Source: Chelativorans salis (GTDB lineage Bacteria; Pseudomonadota; Alphaproteobacteria; Rhizobiales; Rhizobiaceae). From it: a stretch of DNA of 64,000 bases. Below the pieces are notes generated by a model. The model saw nothing but the letters and a program-made list of their open reading frames with translations, made no database searches and was not told where the DNA came from. Location of the stretch: the NCBI RefSeq assembly GCF_025336525.1, contig NZ_JAOCZP010000001.1, forward strand, positions 186,001 through 250,000, read 5' to 3'. A program made the position numbers and the translations under genes. Below, one piece after another: positions 63,554-64,000 of this stretch (the stretch's first letter is position 1; the number at the start of each line of letters is the position of its first letter).

Positions 63554-64000
63554 TTGAGCCTCGACAACGTCCGTTCCAACTCCTCCATCGCCCTGGAAAA
63601 GCTGCGCCAGATCGTGCGCGAGCACCGCGACGATGTGGAATGGCAGCTCCCGCCCGAGCGAGAACTGGCGCTTTCCATGGGGCTCGGCCGGCGTGCCGTC
63701 CGTCGCGCCATGGAGGTTCTGGAGGCCGAGGGGCTCGTATGGCGCCAGCAAGGAAAGGGGACCTTTGTCGGGCGTCGTCCCGCCCTGCAGCCGCAGTTCT
63801 TCGGCAATCTTGCCGAGCGGACCAATCCTTCCGAGGTGATGGAGGCGCGGCTGCAGATGGAGCCGGCGCTTGCCCGCATGGCCGCACTGCGCTGCTCGAA
63901 CGAGGATATCGCCGCCCTCGAGCGGCTGGCCAGGAAGACCATAGCCGCCTCCGACGACGACGGCTGGGAACTGTGGGACAGCGCCTTCCACCGCCGCATT
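63554..64000 (+). CDS. GntR family regulator (FadR/FCD subfamily), 3' part outside the window
   Basis: The first 149 codons of a FadR-type regulator. The winged helix spans about residues 10-75: EWQLPPERELALSMGLGRRAVRRAMEVLEAEGLVWRQQGKGTFVG. The following helices EVMEARLQMEPALARMAAL begin the FCD effector domain. The start is TTG 63554, with GAGAGGTGA as ribosome-binding site and a stop codon just before it in frame. The gene runs off the right edge. It is divergent from the TSUP permease gene with a 147-base spacer. The effector, often an organic acid, cannot be told from this part. Confidence 0.82.
   Translation, partial: MSLDNVRSNSSIALEKLRQIVREHRDDVEWQLPPERELALSMGLGRRAVRRAMEVLEAEGLVWRQQGKGTFVGRRPALQPQFFGNLAERTNPSEVMEARLQMEPALARMAALRCSNEDIAALERLARKTIAASDDDGWELWDSAFHRRI

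Overview
The window is GC-rich, densely coded chromosome of an alphaproteobacterium, most likely a Hyphomicrobiales (Rhizobiales) member of the Phyllobacteriaceae/Mesorhizobium type. The evidence is the atpI-B-E-F'-F order of the Fo genes with a separate b' subunit, the BacA/SbmA transporter, the rhizobial-type alpha-galactoside importer with its AraC regulator, the DUF2007/trmN6/S49-peptidase/ispE block, and a palindromic repeat of a type I associate with Hyphomicrobiales. No rRNA, tRNA, CRISPR array or insertion sequence was recognised.

Layout. 1-20 kb is mostly housekeeping: polyprenyl diphosphate synthase (cut by the window edge), tRNA methyltransferase, S49 protease, ispE, a MoaB-like protein, a radical SAM protein, RNase HII, an NnrU protein with a divergent TetR regulator, the Fo ATP synthase operon, a SleB-type hydrolase, an OsmC protein, der with a YfgM-like protein, a decayed DksA/TraR-family gene, a polysaccharide deacetylase, BacA and a BCCT transporter. 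20-29 kb is an alpha-galactoside uptake and hydrolysis operon (agpABCD-like plus a GH4 alpha-galactosidase) with a divergent AraC activator. 29-39 kb is a pentose or deoxypentose catabolic island: methylthioribose kinase and methylthioribose-1-phosphate isomerase, a divergent ribose-type ABC importer, a class II aldolase fused to a short-chain dehydrogenase, and a SorC-family regulator. Related palindromes lie at both promoters. 39-46.5 kb holds further carbohydrate genes (GH4, AraC, epimerase, GH13 with a perfect LacI-type operator) and an orphan phage-tail-like DUF2793 gene.

46.5-57.7 kb is the most unusual part. Seven tightly packed genes, most of them overlapping, run leftward from about 56.5 kb: a class I HMG-CoA reductase, a UbiA-family protein, a PEP-synthase/rifampin-phosphotransferase-like protein, a BtaA-like DUF3419 aminocarboxypropyltransferase, a dolichol/phytol-kinase-like membrane protein, a GNAT-like protein and an OleC-like AMP-ligase. 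A TetR gene at the far end of the cluster carries a 17-bp palindrome in its own promoter, and at least two variants of this palindrome lie about 10 kb away in front of the HMG-CoA reductase gene and a divergent alpha/beta-hydrolase. I read this as one regulon for an undescribed isoprenoid or amino-lipid pathway.

57.8-64 kb contains an Opp/Nik-type ABC importer with a Zur-like palindrome at its promoter, a TauE/SafE permease and a GntR regulator cut by the window end.
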